A DNA stretch of 60,542 nt from Limnochordaceae bacterium (lineage in GTDB: Bacteria; Bacillota; Limnochordia; Limnochordales; DUMU01): positions 1-60,542 of the forward strand of contig JADBKQ010000013.1 in assembly GCA_014896305.1 (NCBI GenBank), written 5' to 3'. Position numbers and translations under genes: made by a program. Under the pieces are notes generated by a model. The model saw only the letters and a list, made by a program, of their open reading frames with translations. It ran no database searches and was not told where the DNA came from. Of this stretch, positions 25,923 through 35,200 are shown one piece after another (position 1 is the stretch's first letter; every line of letters begins with the position of its first letter).

Positions 25923-26966
25923 TCAATCCGCTTCGATATGGCGCAGCTGGTCGATGGCCGCCTGAAAGGCAGCCGGCAGCGGAGAAACAAACTGCATCCA
26001 ACGCCCGGTGGCCGGGTGCTCGAAGCCCAACTCGGCCGCATGTAACGCCTGGCCGGCGAAAGCAAAACGCTCCCGATCGCCGGCCAAAAGCTTGGGGGGA
26101 CAGTATACAGGGTCACTGACCAGCGGGTGGCCGAACGCGGCCATGTGAACACGGATCTGGTGGGTCCGCCCAGTCTCCAGCCGCACCTGCACAAGGCTGT
26201 ACCCCTCGCCGGCTTGTTGGCTGGCGTCCTGCCCACCCCTGGCTTTTGCCGCCGGTCGCGCCGCCGCTGGCCAGCTTTCCACCACTTCATAATGGGTGAT
26301 CGCCGGCTTCCCCTTTTCATCCGCCACGATGGTCAGCCGCTGCCGATGCACCGGGTCACGGCCAATGGCACCCTGCAACGTCCCGCGGGGCGGATCAGGG
26401 ACTCCATGGATCAGCGCCAGATACCGTCGATGAATGGTGTGACGCCGGAACTGGCGGGCCAGCCCGGCATACGCCAGCTCGCTCTTGGCGACCACCAGCA
26501 GCCCCGACGTGTCCTTATCGATCCGGTGAACCACCCCCGGGCGAAAGGCTGCCGTTCCCTCCGTCGCCAGCGGTACCCCCCGCCCTAACAAGGCGTTTAC
26601 CAGCGTCCCCTGCGGGTGGCCCGGAGCCGGGTGCACCGTCAGGCCGGCCGGTTTGTCCACCACGAGCAGGTCGTCATCTTCGTAGACCACACAGACGGGT
26701 ATCTTCTCGGGCACCGCCCGTAGCGCCGGCCGTTCCCGCCGGATGGCCGTAACCCGGTCGCCCGCGCGTACCTTCTCACCGGATTTGCGTGCCACCGTCC
26801 CATTGATGGTCACTACACCCGCCGCAATCCACTGTTGAACCAGCGCCCGGCTCTCCCCGCTGACCCGCGCCAGCAGCCGGTCCAGGCGATCGGTTCGGTC
26901 CGCTGTAAACTCCAGCCGCTCGTCAGGGAAGCCGTACCACCTGTCGTCCTCTGCCAGCTCCGTCAC
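25923..26966 (-). CDS. rluD: RluA/RluD-family 23S rRNA pseudouridine synthase
   Basis: The protein isomerises uridines to pseudouridine in large-subunit rRNA. An N-terminal S4 RNA-binding domain (RLDRLLARVSGESRALVQQWI) precedes the catalytic domain with VVHRIDKDTSGLLVVAKS, which contains the nucleophile Asp, and the later GRTHQIRVHMAAFGHPLVSDPVY. At 347 residues its length is normal. Its ATG overlaps the lspA stop (ATGA), the lspA-rluD pairing widespread in Bacillota. Confidence 0.95.
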   Translation of the reverse strand: MTELAEDDRWYGFPDERLEFTADRTDRLDRLLARVSGESRALVQQWIAAGVVTINGTVARKSGEKVRAGDRVTAIRRERPALRAVPEKIPVCVVYEDDDLLVVDKPAGLTVHPAPGHPQGTLVNALLGRGVPLATEGTAAFRPGVVHRIDKDTSGLLVVAKSELAYAGLARQFRRHTIHRRYLALIHGVPDPPRGTLQGAIGRDPVHRQRLTIVADEKGKPAITHYEVVESWPAAARPAAKARGGQDASQQAGEGYSLVQVRLETGRTHQIRVHMAAFGHPLVSDPVYCPPKLLAGDRERFAFAGQALHAAELGFEHPATGRWMQFVSPLPAAFQAAIDQLRHIEAD

Positions 26967-27466
26967 GGCTTATCCTTCCCTCCGCCTGCCGCCGGCCGGC
27001 CGTCCCAACGCATCAGCCCCCACAAAACCAATCCCATCCCTGCCACAATACTAGCATCTGCTATGTTGAACACTGGCCAGTGGGGGAGTTCCAGAAAATC
27101 CACGACGTACCCCCAGCGCAGGCGGTCCAACAGGTTCCCGGCCGTACCGCCCAGGACGAAAGCGACGCCCCACCCGGCCGGCTGGGCCGCAGCCGAGAAC
27201 AATACGCGGCGAAAGGCCCAGGCGGCTGCCACCATTCCCACGGCCATCGCCACAAAGAGCCAGTACGCTCCGGGAAGGAGGCTAAACGCCGCACCCTGGT
27301 TTTCCACCCGCGTCAAACGGAGAAGCGGCGGCAAAAGCGGGCGGGATTGCCACAGGGGGAGCGCTCGGATGGCCCAGAGTTTCGTTCCCTGATCCATCAT
27401 GAGAACGACAAGCCCAGCCAGTGCCAGAAGCACTCCGTTAGCCGTTTTGTGCTGCCCTGGGTTCAA
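26963..27466 (-). CDS. lspA: lipoprotein signal peptidase II
   Basis: LspA cleaves lipid-modified prolipoproteins in the membrane. The 167-residue protein has four hydrophobic segments and both catalytic Asp regions: GGTAGNLLDRLRWGYVVDFL and VFNIADASIVAGMGL. It also has the N-terminal D-x-GTK and NQGAAFSLL motifs. The TTG 27466 start has AAGGTG at suitable spacing. It overlaps rluD by 4 nt and follows yteA by 30 nt. Confidence 0.95.
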   Translation of the reverse strand: MNPGQHKTANGVLLALAGLVVLMMDQGTKLWAIRALPLWQSRPLLPPLLRLTRVENQGAAFSLLPGAYWLFVAMAVGMVAAAWAFRRVLFSAAAQPAGWGVAFVLGGTAGNLLDRLRWGYVVDFLELPHWPVFNIADASIVAGMGLVLWGLMRWDGRPAAGGGKDKP

Positions 27467-27496
27467 CCGTCCTGCACCTTCCTACCAGCGAACCTG

Positions 27497-28240
27497 CTAC
27501 CGCCCCCACCTCCGCAACCCAGGCTCCGAGGGATGCGGCCGCCGGCTGTGGTTACTCACCAGCTCGGGGTAGATGAGATCCGGGTTGGCGACTCCGCGGC
27601 CCTCCAGATCGACCAGTGTGTCCATGCGCTCCACCGCCCCGGTATCCTCGTCGGCGTCGACGAAAATGTCTTGGTAGCTGATGGAATCCGGCTCGTCCTG
27701 GGGCGAGTTCGCATTTCCATAACGGGCCACGTCCTGCCATGCGTCTTCGCCGTCGTAACCGTTGTACCCTTCTTCGTTCCGGAACGAGCGGCCGAAAGGA
27801 GGCGGCGCCTCCTCCAGACTGCGGGCCTGCTCATACTCTTTCTCCTCCCGTACCTGGCACTCATAGCACAAGGTGGCGTACGGTCTGGCCTGCAGACGCG
27901 CCGGTTCGATAGGACGCCCGCAGCGGTCGCACAGCCCGTAGCTGCCCGCCTCCAACTTCTCGAGTGCCCGATCGATTTGCCGCACCATCCAGCGGGCCTG
28001 TCCCCGCAAGGTAACGTCTTTCTCCCGCTCGAATGTCTCTGTCCCCAGATCGGCGGTATGATTGTCATAGGAGGACAGTTCGCCCACCGATTGACTGAGG
28101 GGTTCACCCAGTTGACCGTTGGTAAAGCCGTGAATCCTTCCCATGAGACGATCTCGTTCTGTAAGCAGAAGATTTCGAATGTTTTCTCCAGCGATACCTT
28201 CGCTCCATCCCGGCTGAGGAATTTCTTGATCTGCAGACAT
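27497..28240 (-). CDS. yteA: TraR/DksA-family zinc-finger protein (YteA-like)
   Basis: The 247-residue protein has a helical N-terminus (LLLTERDRLMGRIHGF), then the DksA/TraR C4 zinc finger CDRCGRPIEPARLQARPYATLCYEC near residues 100-130. A long acidic C-terminal half is typical of Bacillota YteA. By family it may modulate RNA polymerase or act in sporulation; its exact role is unknown. It sits between DUF5665 and lspA in the ileS operon, the common arrangement. Confidence 0.88.
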   Translation of the reverse strand: MSADQEIPQPGWSEGIAGENIRNLLLTERDRLMGRIHGFTNGQLGEPLSQSVGELSSYDNHTADLGTETFEREKDVTLRGQARWMVRQIDRALEKLEAGSYGLCDRCGRPIEPARLQARPYATLCYECQVREEKEYEQARSLEEAPPPFGRSFRNEEGYNGYDGEDAWQDVARYGNANSPQDEPDSISYQDIFVDADEDTGAVERMDTLVDLEGRGVANPDLIYPELVSNHSRRPHPSEPGLRRWGR

Positions 28241-28327
28241 GGTTGTCCCCCCTACCCCTCAAACCGTCCCCGTGCGCAGCCTGGCAGGTCTGGGTGTCCG
28301 GCACTGCCCCGGTCCGCCGCGTACCCC

Positions 28328-28669
28328 TCAAGGACCAGGGTGGAACTGGAGCTCCCTCTCCACGATCCGAGTGATGTCGGCGATGAACTCCCCGATCAGC
28401 GGCAGGTTGAGCGCTGCCAGACGGCTGAGCAGGTAGAGCACCACCGCGCCCACCGCCGTGAAGCCTATCGCCATCCCCGCTCCCCGGACGATGCCGCTCG
28501 CAAAGCTGACCCACATCATCCGCCGGGGATGGCGATAAAACTCCACCAATTCGACGATGCCGGAGCGGTCCAGGGTTTCAGCCAGGTGTCGCACCTGCCG
28601 GGCGAGACGGCCTTCCTCTTCCTGTTCCTGGGTCTGCCGGTCCTGCTGGTCGCCGGTAGGCTGTCTCAC
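28328..28669 (-). CDS. DUF5665 family membrane protein
   Basis: The protein of about 113 residues has a polar helical N-terminus, then VEFYRHPRRMMWVSFASGIVRGAGMAIGFTAV with one long hydrophobic hairpin. This matches the small DUF5665 proteins found next to ileS in many clostridia-type genomes. GTG 28669 is chosen because the earlier frame overlaps ileS coding sequence. It lies between ileS and yteA on the same strand. The function is unknown. Confidence 0.75.
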   Translation of the reverse strand: MRQPTGDQQDRQTQEQEEEGRLARQVRHLAETLDRSGIVELVEFYRHPRRMMWVSFASGIVRGAGMAIGFTAVGAVVLYLLSRLAALNLPLIGEFIADITRIVERELQFHPGP

Positions 28670-28716
28670 ACCCGCCACGCCCTTTCCCTCATAGACTGCC
28701 CGGCCGCGCCCCCGAG

Positions 28717-31698
28717 TTACTGGTAGGTCCCATCCTGCCGGAGCGCGTCCACGCAGCGTGAGCACAGTTCGGGATGGTGCGGGTCACCGGCCCAGATCCC
28801 GCGTTTCCAGCAACGGGCACACCGTTGTCCGGGATGGGCTGAGACCGTTACCGTTACTCCCGCGCCACTACCAGCGCCTGCGGCGGCTGTTGGGTTCACC
28901 GGCTGCACTTCGACCCCCGAGACAATGAAGAGATCGGCCAGCTCCGTCGGACTCCAGGACGCCAGCCACACTGCCATCTCCTCGCTGGTCGGCGTCAGCG
29001 TCACCAGGGCTTCCAGTGAACCACCGATCTGCCCCGCCGCCCGGGCCTCCTCCAGCCCTCGGGTGACCTCCCGGCGTACCGCCAACAAGCGCTCCCACCG
29101 TTGCTCCTGGGCCGGGGTCAAGTAGTGCAGCACCGGTTCGGGCCAGCGAGAAAGGTGAACGCTCGGAACCCGTAGTGGCTCGCCGCCCAGCACCCCTACC
29201 TCGGTCGTCCCTGGCAGCCGGCGCAGCGCCTCCCAGATCTCGTCGGCCGTAAATACCAGCACTGGTGCCATCATCTGGTCCAGGATCTGCAGCAGCCGGA
29301 ACAAGGCCGTTTGGGCCGAACGACGCCGGGGGGAGTTGCGGGCATCGGTGTACAGGCGGTCTTTCAGGACGTCCAGGTAAAACGCTCCCATGTCCACCGC
29401 ACAGAAGTCGTGCAGTCCGTGAAACACCATGTGAAATTCGTATTCGTCGTACGCTTTCCGCAGACGCTGGGCAAAGCGGTTCACCCGCTGCAACGCCCAG
29501 CGATCCAGCTCCTCCAGATGCGACGAATCGACAGCGTTGTGTCGCGGATCGAAATCGGCCAGATTGCCCAGGATGAACCGGGCGGTGTTGCGCACCCGCC
29601 GGTACACCTCCGCCATCTGGCCCAAAATCGGTTCGGAGACCCGGATATCGCCGCGGTAATCCGCCGACGAGGCCCAAAGCCGCAAGATGTCGGCGCCGTA
29701 TTTCTTGGTCACGGCGTCAGGCGAGACCACGTTCCCCAGGGACTTCGACATTTTGCGGCCTTCGCCGTCCACGATGAACCCATGCGTGAGCACGCTCCGG
29801 TACGGCGCTTGGCCGCGGGTAGCCACTGCGGTGAGCAGGGAAGACTGGAACCAGCCGCGGTGCTGGTCGCTGCCTTCCAAATAGAGATCGGCTGGCCAGG
29901 CCAGTTCCGGGCGCTGAGCCAACACGCCCGCATGGGAACTGCCGCTGTCGAACCAGACATCCATGATGTCCCGCTCTTTGCGAAACTCGTGACCGCCGCA
30001 CTGAGGGCAGACGGTGCCGGGCGGCAGGATTTCGGCGGCCGAATGAGCCCACCAGGCGTCCGATCCCTCTTTTTGGAAGAGCCGCGCCACCGCCTCGATG
30101 GTCTCTTCGGTGATGAGTGCGTGTCCACAGGAGGTGCAGTAGAACGCCGGGATAGGCACTCCCCACACCCGTTGCCGGGAGATGCACCAGTCGTGCCGCT
30201 CTTCGATCATGTTGTGAATCCGGTCTTCACCCCAGGCCGGGATCCAGCGGACCTTCCGAATCGCGTCGAGAGCCGCCTGGCGAAAACCGTCCACGGAGGC
30301 AAACCACTGCTCCGTCGCCCGGAAGATGACCGGGTTCTTGCAACGCCAGCAGAGCGGATACTGGTGTGTCAGCTGTCCTTCGTGCAGCAAGATGCCGCTC
30401 GCTTGCAGGTCCCGGATGATCACTTCGTTCGCCTCGCCCAGTTCGAGGCCGGAATACGGACCAGCGGCCGCGGTGAATCGCCCGTGGTCGTCCACCGGGG
30501 CAAAGACGGGCAGGTCGTAGCGGGTGCCCACTTCATAATCCTCGAGGCCGTGCCCTGGGGCGGTGTGAACGACTCCCGTACCCTGTTCCAGGGTAACGTG
30601 TTCACCCAGGATGAAGGGCGACTGCTCCTCCGACAGAGGCCGCCGGGCCACCAGCGGTTCGAGCTCTCGCCCCAGCCAATGGCCCAGCTCCTGGTACGAA
30701 GGCCACCCCAGCGTGCTGGCAACGGAAGAGAGCAGCCCCCGGGCCAGCAGGTAGCGGTCGGCCGTCTCGGCCGCACCGTCCTGCGCCATCGACACCTCGA
30801 CGAGCACATATTCCAACTCGGGGTGGAGCGCCACCGCCTCATCGGCCGGCAAGGTCCAGGGAGTGGTCGTCCAGACCAACACGTAAGTATGTCCAGGGCG
30901 ATACAACTGAGCCCAGTTTGACGGGATACGGCCCGCCGCAGCAGAACCTGGCACCCGCTCCCCGCCGTTCAAAAGGGGAGCCTGGCGGGAAGTCGTCGGC
31001 GGCAGGATCGGGAAACGCAGGTATATGGAGGGGGAAGCCAACTCAGTGTACTCGATTTCCGCCTCCGCCAGTGCCGTCTCGCAGTGGGCGCACCAGTAGA
31101 CCGGTTTGAGACCCTTGTAAATGTACCCTTTGCGGGCCATCTCGCCAAAGACCCGGATCTGGGCCGCCTCATACTCCGGCCGCAGGGTGAGGTACGGGTT
31201 CTGCCAATCCCCCCAAACCCCCAGACGCCGAAACTCCTGGCGCTGGGTGTCGACGAAGCCCAGGGCGTACTCCCGGCAACGCCGTCGAAACTCCAATTCC
31301 GACACGGCATGCCGGTCCAAGCCCAGGTCCTGAATGACCCGTTGCTCGATGGGAAGGCCATGGGTATCCCACCCCGGCACGTACGGGGCGCGGTAACCCG
31401 CCATGCTGCGGGAACGGACTACCACATCTTTGAGGACTTTGTTGAGGGCCGTACCAATGTGGATGTGACCATTGGCGTACGGCGGGCCGTCATGCAACAC
31501 GAAGAGCGGACGACCTTCCTCCGCCCCTTGCTTTTGCAGCTGCTGGTAGTACCCGGCCTTGTCCCAAGCTTCGAGCATGCCCGGTTCGCGCTGAGCCAGG
31601 TTTGCCTTCATGGGGAAGTCGGTCTTGGGTAAGTGGACCGTAGCCTGGTAGTCAAAGCCCTTTTGTTCCTTCGTCGTTGTGCGTTGCTCGGTATCCAT
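28717..31698 (-). CDS. ileS: isoleucyl-tRNA synthetase
   Basis: This class I synthetase charges tRNA-Ile. The 993-residue protein has the HIGH motif in HDGPPYANGHIHIGTALNK, the editing (CP1) domain with VVWTTTPWTLPADEAVAL, and the KMSKS loop in GRKMSKSLGNVVSP. The C-terminal zinc finger is CARCWKRGIWAGDPHHPELCSRC. A T-box leader upstream controls it. ATG 31698 begins MDTEQ; the preceding leader ends in the T-box terminator. Confidence 0.98.
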   Translation of the reverse strand: MDTEQRTTTKEQKGFDYQATVHLPKTDFPMKANLAQREPGMLEAWDKAGYYQQLQKQGAEEGRPLFVLHDGPPYANGHIHIGTALNKVLKDVVVRSRSMAGYRAPYVPGWDTHGLPIEQRVIQDLGLDRHAVSELEFRRRCREYALGFVDTQRQEFRRLGVWGDWQNPYLTLRPEYEAAQIRVFGEMARKGYIYKGLKPVYWCAHCETALAEAEIEYTELASPSIYLRFPILPPTTSRQAPLLNGGERVPGSAAAGRIPSNWAQLYRPGHTYVLVWTTTPWTLPADEAVALHPELEYVLVEVSMAQDGAAETADRYLLARGLLSSVASTLGWPSYQELGHWLGRELEPLVARRPLSEEQSPFILGEHVTLEQGTGVVHTAPGHGLEDYEVGTRYDLPVFAPVDDHGRFTAAAGPYSGLELGEANEVIIRDLQASGILLHEGQLTHQYPLCWRCKNPVIFRATEQWFASVDGFRQAALDAIRKVRWIPAWGEDRIHNMIEERHDWCISRQRVWGVPIPAFYCTSCGHALITEETIEAVARLFQKEGSDAWWAHSAAEILPPGTVCPQCGGHEFRKERDIMDVWFDSGSSHAGVLAQRPELAWPADLYLEGSDQHRGWFQSSLLTAVATRGQAPYRSVLTHGFIVDGEGRKMSKSLGNVVSPDAVTKKYGADILRLWASSADYRGDIRVSEPILGQMAEVYRRVRNTARFILGNLADFDPRHNAVDSSHLEELDRWALQRVNRFAQRLRKAYDEYEFHMVFHGLHDFCAVDMGAFYLDVLKDRLYTDARNSPRRRSAQTALFRLLQILDQMMAPVLVFTADEIWEALRRLPGTTEVGVLGGEPLRVPSVHLSRWPEPVLHYLTPAQEQRWERLLAVRREVTRGLEEARAAGQIGGSLEALVTLTPTSEEMAVWLASWSPTELADLFIVSGVEVQPVNPTAAAGAGSGAGVTVTVSAHPGQRCARCWKRGIWAGDPHHPELCSRCVDALRQDGTYQ

Positions 31699-31823
31699 CG
31701 TCTCCGCCTCTCTATGTGGAACTAGCTGGTCGTCCCGTCCCGTCGTGCCGGCCGGATGACCCCTATGGGCCGTACTTGCCTTGCTTTCGCTTTGCCTGTG
31801 GCCATCGCCGATGCTGGGCGTAC

Positions 31824-32100
31824 CAAAACAAAAACCCGTCCCTCCAGGGACGGGTTGACCGCGGTACCACCCGGCTTGCCTGGACCTCGGCCCAGGCCAC
31901 TCATTTGGATAACGGCGCTGCCGTTACCGGCTACTGCACTTGCTGGACGTATCCACTGGGTCGAACCTCCTGCAGGTTGAACCTCCTGGCCAGCACGCGG
32001 TTCGCCGGTACCACTCCGGGATGATTTTCACGAGGTCATCGCCGCCGCGCTCGCACCCACCCGCGGCTCGCTGCCGGCCTAGCCCTCGCTACTCTTCCCT
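31824..32100 (-). promoter_or_regulatory. T-box leader controlling ileS
   Basis: On the minus strand the leader has a Stem I with an AGAGTAGCGAGG-type start, and a specifier region reading GAAAATC, with the isoleucine codon ATC, before ATCCCGGAG. The conserved antiterminator motif GGGTGGTACCGCGG follows at 31872-31859. The terminator stem AACCCGTCCCT/AGGGACGGGTT is next to TTTTTG. Uncharged tRNA-Ile should stabilise the antiterminator and allow ileS transcription. Confidence 0.95.
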
Positions 32101-32110
32101 TCCTCGTGTT

Positions 32111-32136
32111 TGCCTATTGCTGATGCCTATTGCTGA
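32111..32136. repeat. 13-nt tandem direct repeat
   Basis: TGCCTATTGCTGA occurs twice in tandem, just upstream (minus strand) of the T-box Stem I, between divIVA and the leader. It might be a slippage duplication near the transcript start. Confidence 0.6.
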
Positions 32137-32234
32137 TCTAAAGAAGATCCGGCTTGCACTCTGTCCTTATCGTACCAGCCATCCGGCCGGTGCAGGCAGC
32201 AGCCTGGCTGGACGCTGGTCATTCACCTTGTCGA

Positions 32235-33101
32235 TTAGTCTAACCGATCCGCCGCCGAACGTCTATCCCCCGCCACTGCAGGCCCCGCCTGCATGCCAGC
32301 GCCAGTCGCAGTACTGGCACCGGTTATCGTATCCGTGCCATCGGTCCCGTTCCCATCGCCGGCAGGCCCAGCCGTCTCCGCGCTTTCTGCAGCCTCTGTA
32401 ATCTCGGCACCAGACCCATGGGGTACTGCTTCCAGCGCCTCTCCTACACCCGCTTGGCGGTCCGCCACCGCCGCCGTCTCAGGCTGGGACACTGGCAGGC
32501 GATTGGGGATCAGGTCCTCCAGCCGCAGAGATTCCAGATCTCGCCGCACGGTTTGCTCTTGTGTGCGCATTGTCTCCACCAGGTCTTGAATACTGCGGGT
32601 GATCTGGCCCATGTACTGGCGATAGGTCGCTCCCTGGTCAATGAGAAGCAGGAGCTGGCTTTGCCAGGTTTGGAACAACAGGGCCAACTGGCGCTGGGCT
32701 TCGGCCACCTGCGCCCGAGCTTGGGCCAGAATGGTCTCGGCCTGCTGGTCGGTGGCTCGCCGACGCGCGACGGCCTGTTCTTCCGCCTCTTTGACCATGT
32801 TCTCCGCCCGTTGCCGGGCCGATTCCAATAACAGGCGGGCGTGGCGTTCCACACCGGCTTTCAAATCTTCGGCCAGCGCCTGGGTCTGCTGCAACATGGC
32901 CGCCACTTGTGCCTCGTTTTGCTGGTAGGTGGCTAGCCGCTGACGCAGGTCGGCCACTTCGTCCTTGAGAGCCCGGTTCTCCTGGAAGAGCGCTTCGTAA
33001 TCGACGACCACGCGGCTGAGGAAATCGTCCACTTCCTGTTCGTTATAGCCACGAAAGCCTGTGTGAAACTCCGCTTCGTGGATATCCCGCGGCGTCAGCA
33101 T
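32235..33101 (-). CDS. divIVA: DivIVA-family polar/septal scaffold
   Basis: The N-terminus LTPRDIHEAEFHTGFRGYNEQEVDDFLSRV is the lipid-binding DivIVA start. A long coiled coil (about 40-190, rich in Glu/Gln/Ala) follows, with a second helical stretch, then a Gly/Ala/Thr-rich tail of about 90 residues. It recruits division or sporulation proteins to curved membrane. ATG 33101 follows GGAGGTCGG. It is the usual gene between ylmH and ileS. Confidence 0.95.
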   Translation of the reverse strand: MLTPRDIHEAEFHTGFRGYNEQEVDDFLSRVVVDYEALFQENRALKDEVADLRQRLATYQQNEAQVAAMLQQTQALAEDLKAGVERHARLLLESARQRAENMVKEAEEQAVARRRATDQQAETILAQARAQVAEAQRQLALLFQTWQSQLLLLIDQGATYRQYMGQITRSIQDLVETMRTQEQTVRRDLESLRLEDLIPNRLPVSQPETAAVADRQAGVGEALEAVPHGSGAEITEAAESAETAGPAGDGNGTDGTDTITGASTATGAGMQAGPAVAGDRRSAADRLD

Positions 33102-33206
33102 GCTGGCTCACCGACCTCCGTAAGAGTTTGGCCCTTGGCGGCTCGAGTCCCCCTCACTGCGGCGATCTGGCTGCAGCCAATAACAGTAGCGAGTACATGG
33201 GATGCT

Positions 33207-34010
33207 CTATCCAAAGCGCTGCAGCACCAGGAGCAAGCGGCCTTTTTTCGACTGACCTGCCGTCTCCCCGACCACGAGCCGACCACGCCCCCGGATGGAA
33301 ATGACATCTCCCGCTTTCACATTTCGAGCCGGATCGACAACTCCCTGCCAGTTTAGTTTCACCCGGGCCGCCCGGATCTCCCGGGCCATATGAGTGCGGG
33401 AGGTCCGAAAGCCGGCGCTCGCTACGACATCCAAACGCAGGGATGAAACGAAGACCCGCAACTCGCGGCTGCGCTGCCCTGGCGGTTGCAGCGCCTCCAC
33501 ATCGATGGGTTCCACTTGCACCGGCCAGGGACCCACCCGTTGCCAATGAGTCCTGAGAAAATCGACCAATTCCGGTACGATCACGCCCTGGCAGGAATGT
33601 CCATCGGGCTGAAGCAAAAGGTCTCCCACCTTGGACCGGCGGATCCCCGTGGCCAATAGGCTGCCCAACCAGTCGGCATGGCGCACGGCCGGCGCATCTT
33701 GTCCTACCTCCGCCCGGGCCACAAAGGCAGCCAGTACGGGGGGCAGCTCCTCTTCCGCAACGTAATCCGGATATACCAAAAGGCGACAACGCTCGGCCCC
33801 ACCATAGCCCCCTTCCCAGCGGAAGAGTAGAGACGGTTCATCCCGCACCAATCCCTCCACCAATGGCCGGAAGGCCGGCTCCACGAAATCGCTCACCTGC
33901 GGCTCCTGCCGCTCCAGGCAGCGGGCGATGGCATTGCGGGCGTCTTGCGCCACTTGCTGTTGCTCTTCCGGTAGCTGCTTGATCCAGTCCGGCACTTCCA
34001 TATTTTGCAT
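33207..34010 (-). CDS. ylmH: YlmH-like S4-domain RNA-binding protein
   Basis: The 267-residue protein ends in an S4 domain (RLDVVASAGFRTSRTHMAREIRAARVKLNWQGVVDPARNVKAGDVISIRGRG) and has the YlmH central segment SLLATGIRRSKVGDLLLQPDG. YlmH-type proteins bind RNA and are implicated in ribosome rescue in Bacillus. It follows yggT by 1 nt, so translation is likely coupled. Confidence 0.95.
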   Translation of the reverse strand: MQNMEVPDWIKQLPEEQQQVAQDARNAIARCLERQEPQVSDFVEPAFRPLVEGLVRDEPSLLFRWEGGYGGAERCRLLVYPDYVAEEELPPVLAAFVARAEVGQDAPAVRHADWLGSLLATGIRRSKVGDLLLQPDGHSCQGVIVPELVDFLRTHWQRVGPWPVQVEPIDVEALQPPGQRSRELRVFVSSLRLDVVASAGFRTSRTHMAREIRAARVKLNWQGVVDPARNVKAGDVISIRGRGRLVVGETAGQSKKGRLLLVLQRFG

Positions 34011-34011
34011 G

Positions 34012-34284
34012 TTACAGTCCCAGCAGCACCTGCCGCAGGAGCGCCCAGCCTCCCTCCAGGACGAACAGTGCGATCATCGGAGAGAAGTCGATCATGGCGA
34101 TGGGGGGCAACAGGCTTCGGAACAGGTCCAGGTACGGGTCGGTGAGTTGGCCCAGAGCCCGGGTGATAGGGTGATATGGATCAGGGATGATCCAGGAAAT
34201 CAAAACCCGGGCAAGGATCAGAAGTGAGTACAGGTGCACCAGCCAGTCGCCGGTACTAACGATCGCATAGACCAGTGCGCTCAG
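34012..34284 (-). CDS. yggT: YggT-family membrane protein with a noncanonical CTG start
   Basis: YggT proteins are small two-TM proteins of the division cluster. From GTG 34239 the product would be 75 residues and lack half of its first membrane segment. In-frame codons upstream extend it to a family-like N-terminus (LSALVYAIVSTGDWLVHLYSLLILARVL). The only plausible start there is CTG 34284, 7 nt after GGAGGGG and 1 nt after the proC stop. A start at ATT 34290 is also possible. It probably aids envelope or division processes; its precise function is unknown. Confidence 0.85.
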   Translation of the reverse strand: MSALVYAIVSTGDWLVHLYSLLILARVLISWIIPDPYHPITRALGQLTDPYLDLFRSLLPPIAMIDFSPMIALFVLEGGWALLRQVLLGL

Positions 34285-34285
34285 C

Positions 34286-35200
34286 CTAATCCCCTCCCGG
34301 ACCGGGCTGAGGGTGGGGCGTCACTGACGCATGATGGCCCGCCGCCCCCAGCTGCTGGGATCGTTCTGCTGCGGCCAGTACCGCATCGATCAAGGCGGCT
34401 CGCACCGCCCGTTGCTCCAGCACTCGCAGGCCGGCCGCGGTAGTGCCCGCCGGCGACATCACCTGGGTCCGCAACACCGCCGGTGAGAGCTTTGTCTCAA
34501 GGACCGCCTGGGCTGCCCCCAACACCGTCTGGGCTGCCAACAACTCTGAGACCTCCCGGCTCAGGCCGGCGCTGACGCCCCCATCGGCAAGGGCCTCGAT
34601 CATCAAGAAAACATACGCCGGCCCCGATCCGCTCAAGCCAGTGACAGCATCCAGAGCGCTCTCGGAAAGCTGAACCACTCGCCCCACTGCACCAAAGATC
34701 TCCTTGGCCACAGCCAGTGCCTCGGTTTCCGCCTCACCAGCCTCAGCCCCCGTCGTACCACAAATGGCGGTGGCACCCGCCCCCACCAGCGCCGGCATAT
34801 TGGGCATCGCCCGCACGACGGTGGCCCCAGCTGGCAAACGGGCGGCTAACTGCTGGGTCCGGACGCCCGCCACAATCGACAACACCCGCACCTTGGGGGC
34901 GAAAAACGGACGCGCTTGCTCCAGCGCTTCCTCCCACACCTGCGGCTTGACGGCAACGAGAATCGTCTGGCACTGCCCGAGTTCAGGTCCCGCCTTCGCC
35001 AGCACCGAAACCCCCAGCTCGGTCTGGACCTGCTGACGGCGGCTCGAGTCCGGCTCCACGACCCAGACGTGCTGAGGAGGGACGAGTCCGGCTCGTAGCA
35101 CCCCCCGGAGCAGCGCTCCCCCCATCGCCCCGGCGCCCAATACTCCGAGCGTCCCGACCTTAACCCGGCGCTCCTCACCTGGCATTTGAGCTGCACTCAT
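34286..35200 (-). CDS. proC: pyrroline-5-carboxylate reductase
   Basis: ProC reduces pyrroline-5-carboxylate to proline with NADPH. The N-terminal Rossmann segment VGTLGVLGAGAMGGALLRGVL, the central VRAMPNMPALVGAGATAI, and the C-terminal dimer segment LDAVTGLSGSGPAYVFLMIEALADGGV are all present. Its ATG overlaps the sepF stop by 4 nt. Location next to sepF and yggT is common in Bacillota. Confidence 0.96.
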   Translation of the reverse strand: MSAAQMPGEERRVKVGTLGVLGAGAMGGALLRGVLRAGLVPPQHVWVVEPDSSRRQQVQTELGVSVLAKAGPELGQCQTILVAVKPQVWEEALEQARPFFAPKVRVLSIVAGVRTQQLAARLPAGATVVRAMPNMPALVGAGATAICGTTGAEAGEAETEALAVAKEIFGAVGRVVQLSESALDAVTGLSGSGPAYVFLMIEALADGGVSAGLSREVSELLAAQTVLGAAQAVLETKLSPAVLRTQVMSPAGTTAAGLRVLEQRAVRAALIDAVLAAAERSQQLGAAGHHASVTPHPQPGPGGD

